DNA of 42,032 nt, taken from positions 1-42,032 of the forward strand of contig UQPY01000014.1 in NCBI GenBank assembly GCA_900542965.1, in the 5' to 3' direction. This stretch comes from an uncultured Collinsella sp. Lineage in GTDB: Bacteria > Actinomycetota > Coriobacteriia > Coriobacteriales > Coriobacteriaceae. The position numbers were made by a program, and so were the translations under genes. The notes under the pieces are model-generated. The model saw only the letters and a program-made list of their open reading frames with translations. It did not search any database and had not been told where the DNA came from. Below are positions 34,709 through 42,032 of the stretch, one piece after another (the stretch's first letter is position 1; each line of letters starts with the position of its first letter).

Positions 34709-34752
34709 GGACCGCACCCGGTGGGTACACTGGATGCGGTCCGATTGTTTTT
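34709..34752 (+). terminator. internal terminator between EIID and DUF956
   Basis: GGACCGCA (34709-34716) and TGCGGTCC (34735-34742) with an inner paired CCGGTG region, followed by GATTGTTTTTA. It would reduce expression of the DUF956 gene relative to the PTS genes. Confidence 0.8.
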
Positions 34753-34771
34753 ATTGGAGGGCGAGGCGCGT

Positions 34772-35170
34772 ATGGCGCAATCTCAGAACAGCACGGTCGA
34801 TCTGGCAACGCCGGCAACCTGCCTGATGGGGCTTACCAGCCACGGTAACGTGATGGTGGGCAATAAGGCGTTTGAGTACTATAACGAGCGCAATCCCGAG
34901 GATTATATTCAAATCCCGTGGGACGAGGTCGACTATATTGCCGCCGAGGTCTTGCGCGGCACCAAGAAGATTACGCGTTTTGCCATCTTCACCAAGGACA
35001 ACGGTCACTTTACGTTTTCGACGCGCGACGACAAAGAGACACTGCGCGCTGTGCGCAAGTACGTGGACGAGGATAGACTCGTGCGTTCGCCCGACTTTAT
35101 CGACGTAACGACCAAGGGCGCCAAGAGCATCCCCTCCGTCATCAAAAACCTCTTCCACAAAGGCAACTAG
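34772..35170 (+). CDS. manO: DUF956 (ManO) PTS-associated protein
   Basis: 132 residues; ATG at 34772, with GGAGGGCGAGG upstream. Matches the DUF956 family, which accompanies mannose PTS operons: SHGNVMVGNKAFEYYNER and an IPWDEVDYIAAEVL strand-rich core, with NGHFTFSTRDDKETLRAVR. No membrane segment, so cytoplasmic. In relatives the function is unclear; a role linked to the PTS is suggested by constant gene neighbourhood. It follows the internal terminator and ends 10 nt before family D hairpin copy 3. Confidence 0.9.
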   Translation: MAQSQNSTVDLATPATCLMGLTSHGNVMVGNKAFEYYNERNPEDYIQIPWDEVDYIAAEVLRGTKKITRFAIFTKDNGHFTFSTRDDKETLRAVRKYVDEDRLVRSPDFIDVTTKGAKSIPSVIKNLFHKGN

Positions 35171-35179
35171 CTCTTCACA

Positions 35180-35246
35180 AGTTGCGGTGAAATAGTTCCT
35201 AAATACGGCTTTAGATGCTTCAGACAGGAACTATTCCACCGCAACT
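35180..35246. repeat. family D 67-nt hairpin, copy 3
   Basis: Arms as in copy 2 (AGTTGCGGTGAAATAGTTC and GAACTATTCCACCGCAACT), with a different loop. It starts 10 nt after the DUF956 stop. Confidence 0.9.
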
Positions 35247-35305
35247 TCGAAGTCTAGTCATGCGACGTATGGCGATGCAGTAAATCTGCTACACTAGTAC
35301 AACAT

Positions 35306-35381
35306 GCCTCCGTAGCTCAGGGGATAGAGCACCGCTCTCCTAAAGCGGGTGTCGACGGTTCGAATCCGCCCGGGGGCACCA
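35306..35381 (+). tRNA. tRNA-Arg (anticodon CCT), CCA encoded
   Basis: Acceptor GCCTCCG pairs with CGGGGGC, followed by discriminator A and encoded CCA. D-loop AGGGGATAGA, anticodon stem CCGCT/AGCGG with loop CTCCTAA giving anticodon CCT (35339-35341), and T-arm GGTTCGAATCC. Complete cloverleaf, reads AGG codons. Confidence 0.95.
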
Positions 35382-35391
35382 GAGATTTGCC

Positions 35392-35424
35392 GAGCCCGGT
35401 ACCACCACGGTGCCGGGCTCTTCT
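35392..35424 (+). terminator. terminator after tRNA-Arg
   Basis: GAGCCCGGTACC and GGTGCCGGGCTC pair (one wobble), then TTCT. Confidence 0.75.
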
Positions 35425-35466
35425 GGTCTAAAGCCGCGTTCATCCATGGGCGGCAATCCCACATCA

Positions 35467-35507
35467 AAAGAAAAGCGCCCGCTTGCTGGGGGAGCATGCG
35501 GGCGCTT
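35467..35507 (-). terminator. terminator of the PASTA kinase gene
   Basis: AAGCGCCCGC and GCGGGCGCTT form a 10-bp stem. On the minus strand it is followed by TTCTTTTGATG. Confidence 0.8.
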
Positions 35508-35559
35508 CTGAGCGAATGTGTTTGCGGTCTAAGCCGCTCGGAGCAACAAGCGATCGACG

Positions 35560-37497
35560 TTAGTTGCTAGACTCGGAGTCGTCGCCGGAACCGGAGATGG
35601 AAACCGTCAGCGTGATCGTGCTGTCGGTAGACTGCTTGCCGGTGGGGGAGACGCCCGTAACGGTGGCATTCTCGTTGCCGCTCACGGGGTTGCCGTTCTG
35701 ATCGCAGAATGCGATGTTGTAGAACCCGGCGTTGTTGAGCGCGGTGACGGCGGCGGAGATGCTCTTGCCGTACAGGTTGCCCGGGACGCTGGCCTTGCCG
35801 GACTTCTTGGCGATGACGACGGTGATCGTGGCACCGGGCTTCTGCTTGCCGCTGGGGTTCCAGCTGATCACGGTGCCCTCGGTAACCGAGTCGTTCTCCT
35901 GGTAGCTCACGTCGACGCCAAAGCCTGCCATATCGAGGGCGTTGCGCGCCTGGGCCTCGGTCATGTCGGTCAGGTCGGGGACGGACGTGGTATCCGGGCC
36001 GCCCGAGACCTTGTACGAGATGGTCGTGCCTTTCTCGACTTCCTTACCGGCTTCGGTGCCCTGCTCAAAGACCTGGCCCTCATCGGCCTCGTTGGCCTCC
36101 TCGGAGGCGTTGCCCTTCAGGCCAACGCTTGCCAGCGCGGCTTCTGCCTGGTCCTTGGTCAGGCCGACAAGCCGGGGAACCTCAACCTTCTCGGAGGGCT
36201 TGGGGCCCTTGGAGATTACCAGGTTCACCTTGGTGCCCTTGGCCTTCTTGGTGTTGCCGTTGGGCGTCTGCTCGGCGACCTTGCCCTCGTCGACATCGTC
36301 GTTGTAGCTTTGGTCGATGGTGTCGACCTCGAGGCCGGCTTCCTTGATCAGCTCGACGGCAGTCTGCTGGTCCTTGCCCAGCACATCGGGCACGGTGACC
36401 TGCTCGCCGCCAAAGAGTCCTGTGGCAAAGGCCACCACGATGCCGATGACGGCAACGGCTGCCACCACGGCGGCGATGATCTTGTTCTTGTTGGATTTGG
36501 GCTTTTCGACCTCGTAGGAGCCGGTGGAGCCCGAAACCGAGCTACGGGCGGTATTCTGGCCGCTCACGCCCGAGACGGGACGCACCATGGCGCGCGTCTG
36601 ATCGGAAAGCTCGCGAGTCTTGGTGGCGCCCAGCTCACCGGGGGCACCGATGATGCGCGTGGGCTCCGAGACGTTGACGGCACGGCCCGACAGGTAGCTG
36701 TTGAGCACCTGACGCAGCTCGTCGGCGGTCTGGAAGCGGTTTGCCGGGTCCTTCTCCATGCACTTGAGGATGATGCGCTCAAGGTCGGCGTCGACACCGG
36801 AGTTGATCTGGCTCGGCGGAATAGGCAGCTCGTTGACCTGCTTGAGTGCGACCGAGATAGCGTCGTCACCGTCAAAGGGGACGCGGCCGGTGGCGCACTC
36901 GTACATCACGACGCCCAGCGAGTAGATATCCGAGGTGGGGCCGAGGTCCTGACCACGGGTCTGCTCGGGGCTGACGTAGTGGGCGGTTCCCAGCACGTTG
37001 TTGTCTTGCGTGAGGTGGCTGTTCTTGGCGCGCGCGATGCCAAAGTCCATCACCTTGATGTTGCCGTCGGGCAGCACCATGATGTTCTGCGGCTTAATGT
37101 CGCGGTGGATGATCTCGTGCTTGTGGGCGACCGAAAGCGCGGAGCTGATCTGCGAGCCGATCTGGGCGACCTTCTTGGGGTCGAGGGCGCCGTGGCTCTT
37201 GATGCCGCTCTTAAGGTCGGTGCCGCGCAGGTACTCCATGACGATGTAATAGGTGTCGCCGTCCTTGCCCCAATCGTAGACGCCCACGATATAGGGTGAG
37301 GAGAGACCGGCTGCTGCCTGGGCCTCCTGCTTAAAGCGTGCGGCGAAGGTTGCGTCGCCAGCATACTGCGGCAGCATGATCTTGACGGCTACCGTGCGGT
37401 CGAGGACCTGGTCCTGTGCACGGTAGACGGTCGCCATGCCGCCTGTTCCCACCTTATCCTTGAGGAGGTATCTTCCCCCGAGGACCCTCTGTTCCAT
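35560..37497 (-). CDS. pknB: PASTA-domain Ser/Thr protein kinase (PknB/Stk1 family)
   Basis: 645 residues; ATG at 37497 with AGGAG 6 nt upstream. The kinase domain has the glycine loop VGTGGMATVY, the ATP lysine K39, the catalytic HRDIKPQN (D133) and DFG. A juxtamembrane linker with many Thr/Ser leads to one membrane helix at about residues 345-368, and then four PASTA repeats (VPDVLGKDQQ, VPRLVGLTKDQ, VPDLTDMTEAQ and a more divergent fourth). The outer PASTA domains bind peptidoglycan fragments; the kinase controls cell growth and wall synthesis. It is the last of three minus-strand genes with the SEDS-PBP fusion and PP2C phosphatase, a conserved actinobacterial arrangement. A 132-nt gap upstream may carry its own promoter. 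Confidence 0.95.
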   Translation of the reverse strand: MEQRVLGGRYLLKDKVGTGGMATVYRAQDQVLDRTVAVKIMLPQYAGDATFAARFKQEAQAAAGLSSPYIVGVYDWGKDGDTYYIVMEYLRGTDLKSGIKSHGALDPKKVAQIGSQISSALSVAHKHEIIHRDIKPQNIMVLPDGNIKVMDFGIARAKNSHLTQDNNVLGTAHYVSPEQTRGQDLGPTSDIYSLGVVMYECATGRVPFDGDDAISVALKQVNELPIPPSQINSGVDADLERIILKCMEKDPANRFQTADELRQVLNSYLSGRAVNVSEPTRIIGAPGELGATKTRELSDQTRAMVRPVSGVSGQNTARSSVSGSTGSYEVEKPKSNKNKIIAAVVAAVAVIGIVVAFATGLFGGEQVTVPDVLGKDQQTAVELIKEAGLEVDTIDQSYNDDVDEGKVAEQTPNGNTKKAKGTKVNLVISKGPKPSEKVEVPRLVGLTKDQAEAALASVGLKGNASEEANEADEGQVFEQGTEAGKEVEKGTTISYKVSGGPDTTSVPDLTDMTEAQARNALDMAGFGVDVSYQENDSVTEGTVISWNPSGKQKPGATITVVIAKKSGKASVPGNLYGKSISAAVTALNNAGFYNIAFCDQNGNPVSGNENATVTGVSPTGKQSTDSTITLTVSISGSGDDSESSN

Positions 37498-37629
37498 TCC
37501 TGCTCCTAACATAACTATTCGCTCAACGATGTGTGTAGTACCTACGATGTGGCCGCTGGGGCCGTGTGGCGCGTTGCCGCTAACTCTTCGGCCGCGGCGC
37601 GCCTCGGGTGTCCGATTCGATCATGGGCA

Positions 37630-40500
37630 TCACGCTCCCTGTGCAGCAAGCGCCGCGGTCAGGACGATGCCGGCGATCTTGGCCGCCTTGACGTCGTGTT
37701 TGTCGTAATCCTCCAGGGCCACCGAGATGGCGACTGTGGGTGAATCGTAAGGTGCAAAGCCAACGAACATCGAGTTGACGTTGGTGCCGCCAATCTCGGC
37801 CGAGCCGGTCTTGCCGGCGACCTTGACGCCGGGGATTTGGGCATCGGTGCCGGTGCCGGACTGGACGACGGCAAGCATGGCCTGCTTGACCTGGTCGGCC
37901 GTGGCGGAGCTGACGGCCTGACCAAGCGAGCGGGACTGCGTGGTCTTGACCACGGTTCCGTCCGGGGCGAGTACCTGGGCTACAAAGTACGGGTCCATGA
38001 CCACGCCGCTGTTAGCGATGGCGGCGGCAATCACGGCGTTTTGCATGACGGTGGTCTGCGGGCCGGGCGTGTGGTCCATGCCGACAGGCTGGCCGGCGCC
38101 GGCCCAGGCGGTCTCCCACTCGGTCATGAGCGACGGGTCGGCCATGATGGAGGCCGCGGAGGTCAGATCCTGACCGAGCTTTTGACCGTAGCCAAAGGCG
38201 TTGGCAAACTGGACGAGCGAGCTGGCACCGACCTCGTTTGCCACCTGGCCAAAGACGACGTTGGACGACACGGCAAAGGCCTGCTGCAGGCTGATGGTGC
38301 CGTAGCTCTCGTTGGCATAGTTGGTGACCGGCGCGTTGCCGATGTCCATGGAGCCGGGCGCCTGGTACGTGCTGGTAAGGCTGGCGGTGCCGGTTTCGAG
38401 CGCCGCGGAGAGTGTGACGACCTTAAAGGTCGAGCCCGGGGTGTAGAGCGCGTCCATGGCGCGGTCGTACATGGAGCCGTCCTCGCCACCGCCCGACTGC
38501 ATTAGGGCATCGATGTTGGTGTTGTCATAGGTGGGCGAGCTCGCGCACGCAAGGACCGCACCGGTGCGCGGATCCATGACCACCACAGCGCCCTTAAAGC
38601 CTTTGAGCGCCTGCTCGGCAGCCGTCTGGATGCGCGAGTCGATAGTGAGCTTGGCGGTATTGCCCGGCTGGGTCTGCCCCGCGAGCGACGCAATGGCGTT
38701 GTTCCAGCTGGAGTAATCCTTGGAGCCGGTGAGCGTATCGTTCATGACGCTCTCGATGCCGGCGGTGCCGTATTGCTGGCTCACGTAGCCCACCACGTGC
38801 GCGGCCATGTTGCCGTTGGGGTAGGAACGGGCGTAGGTGCCGTCCTCCTGTTGCAGCGACTCAGCTAGTGTCACGCCGTCGGACGTGATGATGGAGCCAC
38901 GCTGGATGTACTTGGAGCGGGCGATGGTGTGGTTGTTGGTCGGCATGTCCTGATAGTCCTTCGCCTTGATGACCTGGACATAGGTGAGGTTGCCGATAAG
39001 GATGGCGAACAGCGCCGTGAAGGCAAGCACGGCACGAGTCAGACGGTTGGCAAGCGCCACGCGGCCGAGCACGCCAGACTCAGGCGTGTCGAGCAGGCGA
39101 CGACGCATGCGAGAACCCGCGGAGTGGTTGCCGTGGCTGTAGGAAGGCACGTTGGCAAAACGCGTACCGGTCGGGGCAGAGGCGGATGCGACCTGGTCAT
39201 CGGTGATGGCGGCCATGGTGCCGGTGCCGGTGAGCTCGGCTTCGCGTCCGGTTGCCTCGTCGCCGGCGCGCAGCAGCAGTGCGACGATGATAAAGCTCGC
39301 CAGCAGCGAGGAACCGCCCTGGCTCATAAAGGGCAGGGTGACGCCGGTCAGCGGGATCAGGCGGGTTACGCCGCCAACGATTAAGAATGCCTGGAAACTG
39401 ATGGCCGCCGTAAGGCCGGTTGCGCTAAAGGCGGCAAGGTCGGACTTGGCGCGGGCGGCTGTGGTGAGGCCACGCACGGCAAAAAGCATAAACAGGATGA
39501 GCACGGCGCCGCCGCCCAAAAGCCCCATTTCCTCGCCGATGGCCGAGAAGATAAAGTCGGACTCGACGACGGGGATGTTGTTTGCCATGCCGTTGCCGAG
39601 TCCGACGCCAACCAGACCGCCGTCAGCCAGCGAGTAAAGTGACTGTACGATCTGGTAGCCCTGGCCCTGGGCATCCTTAAACGGATCGACCCAGACCTGA
39701 AAGCGCACTTGCACGTGCGACAGGAACTTGTAGGCGCCCACGGCTCCAACGGCCAGCAGCGCAAGGCCGATGATGACGTACGAAAAGCGTCCCGTGGCAA
39801 CATAGAGCATCAGCAAAAAGATGGTGTAGAACAGGACGGCCGAGCCCAGGTCGCGTTCGAAGACAACGATGAGCAGGCACACGCCCCACACGGCAAACAG
39901 CGGCAGCAGCAGGCGGAAGCGCGGAATCTTGAGGCCCAAGATCTTGCGGTTGGAGATGGAGAGCAGCTCGCGGTTCTCGGCCAGATAGCCTGCCAGGAAC
40001 AGGACGATGAAGACTTTGGCGAACTCGCCGGGCTGGATGGTGAAGCCCGCGATGCGAATCCACAGCTTGGAGCCCGAGATCGTGGTGCCGATAAAGATCG
40101 GCAGCATCAGCAGGATGATGCCGATAATGCCAAAGGTGTACTTGTAGCGCATGACCACGTCGAGGTTCTTGACCAGTGCGAGCGTTCCCACCATGAGCGC
40201 CACCGAGACAAACAAGATGATGAGCTGCGAGATGGCGAGGTCGGGGGCCAGGCGCGTTACGAATGTGATGCCGATGCCCGAGAGCACAAAGACGATGGGC
40301 AGGATGGCGGGGTCGGCGCCGGGCGCCAGGATACGCACGGCGATATGCGCCGCGGCGAAGGCGGCGAACAGGCCGATCGGCACGGCGAGCGTCTCAAAGG
40401 AAATCGTGGCACCCGCGGTGAGCACGTACATCGCATAGAGCAGGATGACGGGGAACGCCGAGGCGATGAGCAAGAGCAGTTCGGTGTTGCGGCGACTCAT
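37630..40500 (-). CDS. SEDS glycosyltransferase (FtsW/RodA) fused to class B penicillin-binding protein
   Basis: 956 residues in one frame; ATG at 40500 after AAAGGGAG. Residues 1 to about 440 are a SEDS protein with ten or so membrane helices, including the conserved VESDFIFSAIGEEMGLLGG region and RLIPLTGVTLPFMSQGGSS. A linker of about 60 residues follows. Then a second N-terminal anchor (LTRAVLAFTALFAILIGNLTYV, about residue 500) begins a PBP2-like class B transpeptidase, with SxxK at S690 (GSTFK), SxN at S745-N747 and KTG at K897. In most bacteria these are separate proteins that form a complex making and cross-linking peptidoglycan. Here they are covalently joined. It lies between the PP2C phosphatase and pknB, all in one direction. 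Confidence 0.93.
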   Translation of the reverse strand: MSRRNTELLLLIASAFPVILLYAMYVLTAGATISFETLAVPIGLFAAFAAAHIAVRILAPGADPAILPIVFVLSGIGITFVTRLAPDLAISQLIILFVSVALMVGTLALVKNLDVVMRYKYTFGIIGIILLMLPIFIGTTISGSKLWIRIAGFTIQPGEFAKVFIVLFLAGYLAENRELLSISNRKILGLKIPRFRLLLPLFAVWGVCLLIVVFERDLGSAVLFYTIFLLMLYVATGRFSYVIIGLALLAVGAVGAYKFLSHVQVRFQVWVDPFKDAQGQGYQIVQSLYSLADGGLVGVGLGNGMANNIPVVESDFIFSAIGEEMGLLGGGAVLILFMLFAVRGLTTAARAKSDLAAFSATGLTAAISFQAFLIVGGVTRLIPLTGVTLPFMSQGGSSLLASFIIVALLLRAGDEATGREAELTGTGTMAAITDDQVASASAPTGTRFANVPSYSHGNHSAGSRMRRRLLDTPESGVLGRVALANRLTRAVLAFTALFAILIGNLTYVQVIKAKDYQDMPTNNHTIARSKYIQRGSIITSDGVTLAESLQQEDGTYARSYPNGNMAAHVVGYVSQQYGTAGIESVMNDTLTGSKDYSSWNNAIASLAGQTQPGNTAKLTIDSRIQTAAEQALKGFKGAVVVMDPRTGAVLACASSPTYDNTNIDALMQSGGGEDGSMYDRAMDALYTPGSTFKVVTLSAALETGTASLTSTYQAPGSMDIGNAPVTNYANESYGTISLQQAFAVSSNVVFGQVANEVGASSLVQFANAFGYGQKLGQDLTSAASIMADPSLMTEWETAWAGAGQPVGMDHTPGPQTTVMQNAVIAAAIANSGVVMDPYFVAQVLAPDGTVVKTTQSRSLGQAVSSATADQVKQAMLAVVQSGTGTDAQIPGVKVAGKTGSAEIGGTNVNSMFVGFAPYDSPTVAISVALEDYDKHDVKAAKIAGIVLTAALAAQGA

Positions 40501-40516
40501 AAGCGGCACTCCCTTT

Positions 40517-41984
40517 CTAATTCTTATCGGAGGCTTCGGCCTCGGCTGACTGTTCGGCGGTTTTCTCGGAATCTGACTCGGAGGTGGATTCCTGATTGGT
40601 GTTGTCGCGAATCGTTTGCGCGTCAATCACCTGACGGGTCTGCTCCTCGTCAATCTGATGGCGGTACTTGGAAATGGTGTCCTGCGCATCGTCGACACTC
40701 GTTTGCGGAATGCCTGCCTTCAGGCGGTTTTGCGTGTCTTCGGGCAGGTCGGACAGCTTGATGCTGGTTTCGCTCTCGAGCCAGTGGAGCTCGACCCCGA
40801 GCGTCTTGCCGGGCAGACCGCGCCAGACGGCGACATTGCCGTGGTAGGTTCCCAAGTAATAGGAGCCGGTGACGCCCGTGTATGCCCAGATGCCTGCTAC
40901 CAGCACAAAGACAAGGGCCAAGACGGTGGCGATGGTGACATTGCGGCGTCGTACGCGTTTAGCCTCGCGCATGACGCCGTCGTCGACCAGGTCGACGACC
41001 ACCACGGTCACATTGTCGTGGCCGCCGGCGGCGAGCGCCGCGTCCACCAAGTTGTCGACACAGATCTGTGCGCTCGAGGACTGCGTAGCGATGTTCTCGA
41101 TATCGCTATCGGGAATCATGCTCGAAAGACCGTCGGAGCACAGAATTAGGCGGTCGCCTTCCTCGATGTGCAGGGTAAAGTGGTCGGCATACATGGCGGG
41201 ATCCGAGCCCAGCGCGCGGGTGATGACCGAGCGGTTGGGGTGGACGCGGGCCTCGTCGGCCGTAATCTCGCCGGCATCCACGAGCTCCTCCACGTAGGAG
41301 TGGTCGCGGGTCACGCGGATGAGCGTACCCTCGTGGAGCAGGTAGGCGCGCGAGTCGCCCACGTGGGCGATGGCGAGCGTGTCGTTTTCGATGTAGGCGC
41401 AGGTGGCTGTGCATCCCATGCCGGGTTTGCCCAGGCCGTTGAGGGCGGCCTCGATCACGGCGGCGTTGGCGGCCTCGACGGCTGCGGCCAGGCGCGCGGC
41501 GTCGGCGGACTGCGGCGCCGTCTTGGCGATGGTCTCGACGGCGATGGAGGATGCCACCTCGCCGGCGGCGTGTCCTCCCATGCCGTCGCACACGCAAAAG
41601 AGCGGCGACTGCACCAGATAGGAGTCCTCATTGTGTGGGCGTACGCACCCGACGTCGGAGCGGGCGCCCCACATAAGCTGCGTGGTGGCGCCGGCGTCGT
41701 AGGTCGAGTCGGTCTCGATGCGCTCGTCGGTCAGCGGCTCGAAGCTCATGGTCGAGCCGGGATCTTTGAGCTTTGCCTCCACGGCGGCGACATCGATCTC
41801 GGCGGTGTCGCCGGGGGAGACGGTGTCGGCATCGTCTCCCGACTCGACGTCGGAGACGTCCGGAAGGTTGAGATCTTCGGTTACGCGGTCGACGGGATCG
41901 CCGTCCTGCTGCGGCTCGACAGCCGTCGGCTCGGGCGTCGCAAAGTGCGACGGCGCGGGCGTGCTCTGGGGTTGAGCAGAGGGC
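40517..41984 (-). CDS. PP2C-type Ser/Thr phosphatase, 5' end missing at the contig edge
   Basis: About 489 codons are genomic; the start is lost. The ORF continues into adapter sequence, so any protein beginning MCIRDR is artificial; genomic coding begins at PSAQPQST. A Pro/Thr/Asp-rich disordered region of about 100 residues precedes the catalytic domain, which opens WGARSDVGCVRPHNEDS and contains VCDGMGGHAAGE, HVGDSRAYLL, RVTRDHSYVEELV and ILCSDGLSSM, the metal-binding motifs of PP2C. One membrane helix (VTIATVLALVFVLVAGIWAY) and an outer domain with acidic tail follow. It is expected to reverse the phosphorylation made by pknB downstream, with the SEDS-PBP fusion 16 nt after it. The missing part may include an FHA or other N-terminal domain. 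Confidence 0.9.
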
Positions 41985-42032
41985 CTGTCTCTTATACACA
42001 TCTGACGCTGCCGACGACTAGTCGAGTGTAGA
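41985..42032. other. sequencing adapter and index, not genomic
   Basis: CTGTCTCTTATACACATCT (41985-42003) is the transposase mosaic end used in Nextera-type libraries. GACGCTGCCGACGA follows and matches the reverse complement of the Read 1 adapter. The next eight bases, CTAGTCGA (42018-42025), are in the index position, and GTGTAGA continues as the start of the P5 flow-cell sequence. The last 48 bases should be removed. Confidence 0.97.

Noticed and set aside
37578..37632. 16-codon ORF overlapping the SEDS-PBP stop as ATGA
   Set aside because: Too short and without family or conservation evidence; the GC-rich gap gives such ORFs by chance.

Overview
The window is high-GC bacterial chromosome from an actinobacterium, most likely class Coriobacteriia and probably a Collinsella-like gut anaerobe. 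This is an inference from gene content: a glucose-family and a mannose-family PTS, a DUF5692 gene paired with a large FAD/iron-sulfur oxidoreductase, a PP2C / SEDS-PBP / PASTA-kinase cluster, and many hairpin repeats between genes. No rRNA, phage, CRISPR array or intact insertion sequence is seen. The last 48 bases (41985-42032) are not genomic. They are a sequencing-library adapter with index, so the right edge is a contig end and the last gene is cut there. The first gene is cut by the left edge.

Layout. 1-3224 (minus): three genes, DUF4428 zinc protein, double zinc-ribbon membrane protein and SPFH protein, probably one operon. 3442-11203: a carbohydrate region with a nucleoside-hydrolase-like DUF1593 protein and an alpha/beta hydrolase (minus), then a PTS EIIBC, an apiosidase-like DUF4038 glycosidase, a glycosidase remnant and a ROK sugar kinase (plus). 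Palindromes built from TAAAC/GTTTA half-sites lie between the hydrolase and the PTS gene. 11329-14405 (minus): Mg2+ P-type ATPase MgtA preceded by a promoter-like sequence and a short leader ORF with a near-perfect ribosome-binding site. 14536-17959: pyrE and an aconitase-family hydratase. 17975-19924: a repeat-dense stretch with duplicated hairpin cassettes on both sides of a membrane-anchored hypothetical gene. 19925-22860: clpB and a small Pro-rich ORF. 23182-24534: AAA_14/DUF4143 ATPase. 24608-26089 (minus): acidic, membrane-anchored hypothetical.

26322-31482 is the most system-like part. A TetR regulator and a DUF5692 membrane protein (minus) diverge from a 925-residue multi-[4Fe-4S] FAD oxidoreductase and a HypA-like metallochaperone (plus). 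Two TTGAC-N5-GTCAA palindromes, 23 bp apart, lie in the shared promoter region. 31888-35170 is a mannose-family PTS operon (EIIAB, EIIC, EIID) with DUF956/ManO behind an internal terminator. 35306-35381 is tRNA-Arg(CCT). 35560-41984 (minus) is the cell-wall and signalling cluster: PP2C phosphatase, then a single polypeptide fusing a SEDS glycosyltransferase to a class B penicillin-binding protein, then a four-PASTA Ser/Thr kinase.

At least five families of inverted repeats occupy the intergenic space. The clearest is a 67-nt hairpin present three times directly after stop codons, with compensatory arm changes. No search or folding program was run. Family names rest on motif recognition, and functions of DUF-containing genes are inferred from context.
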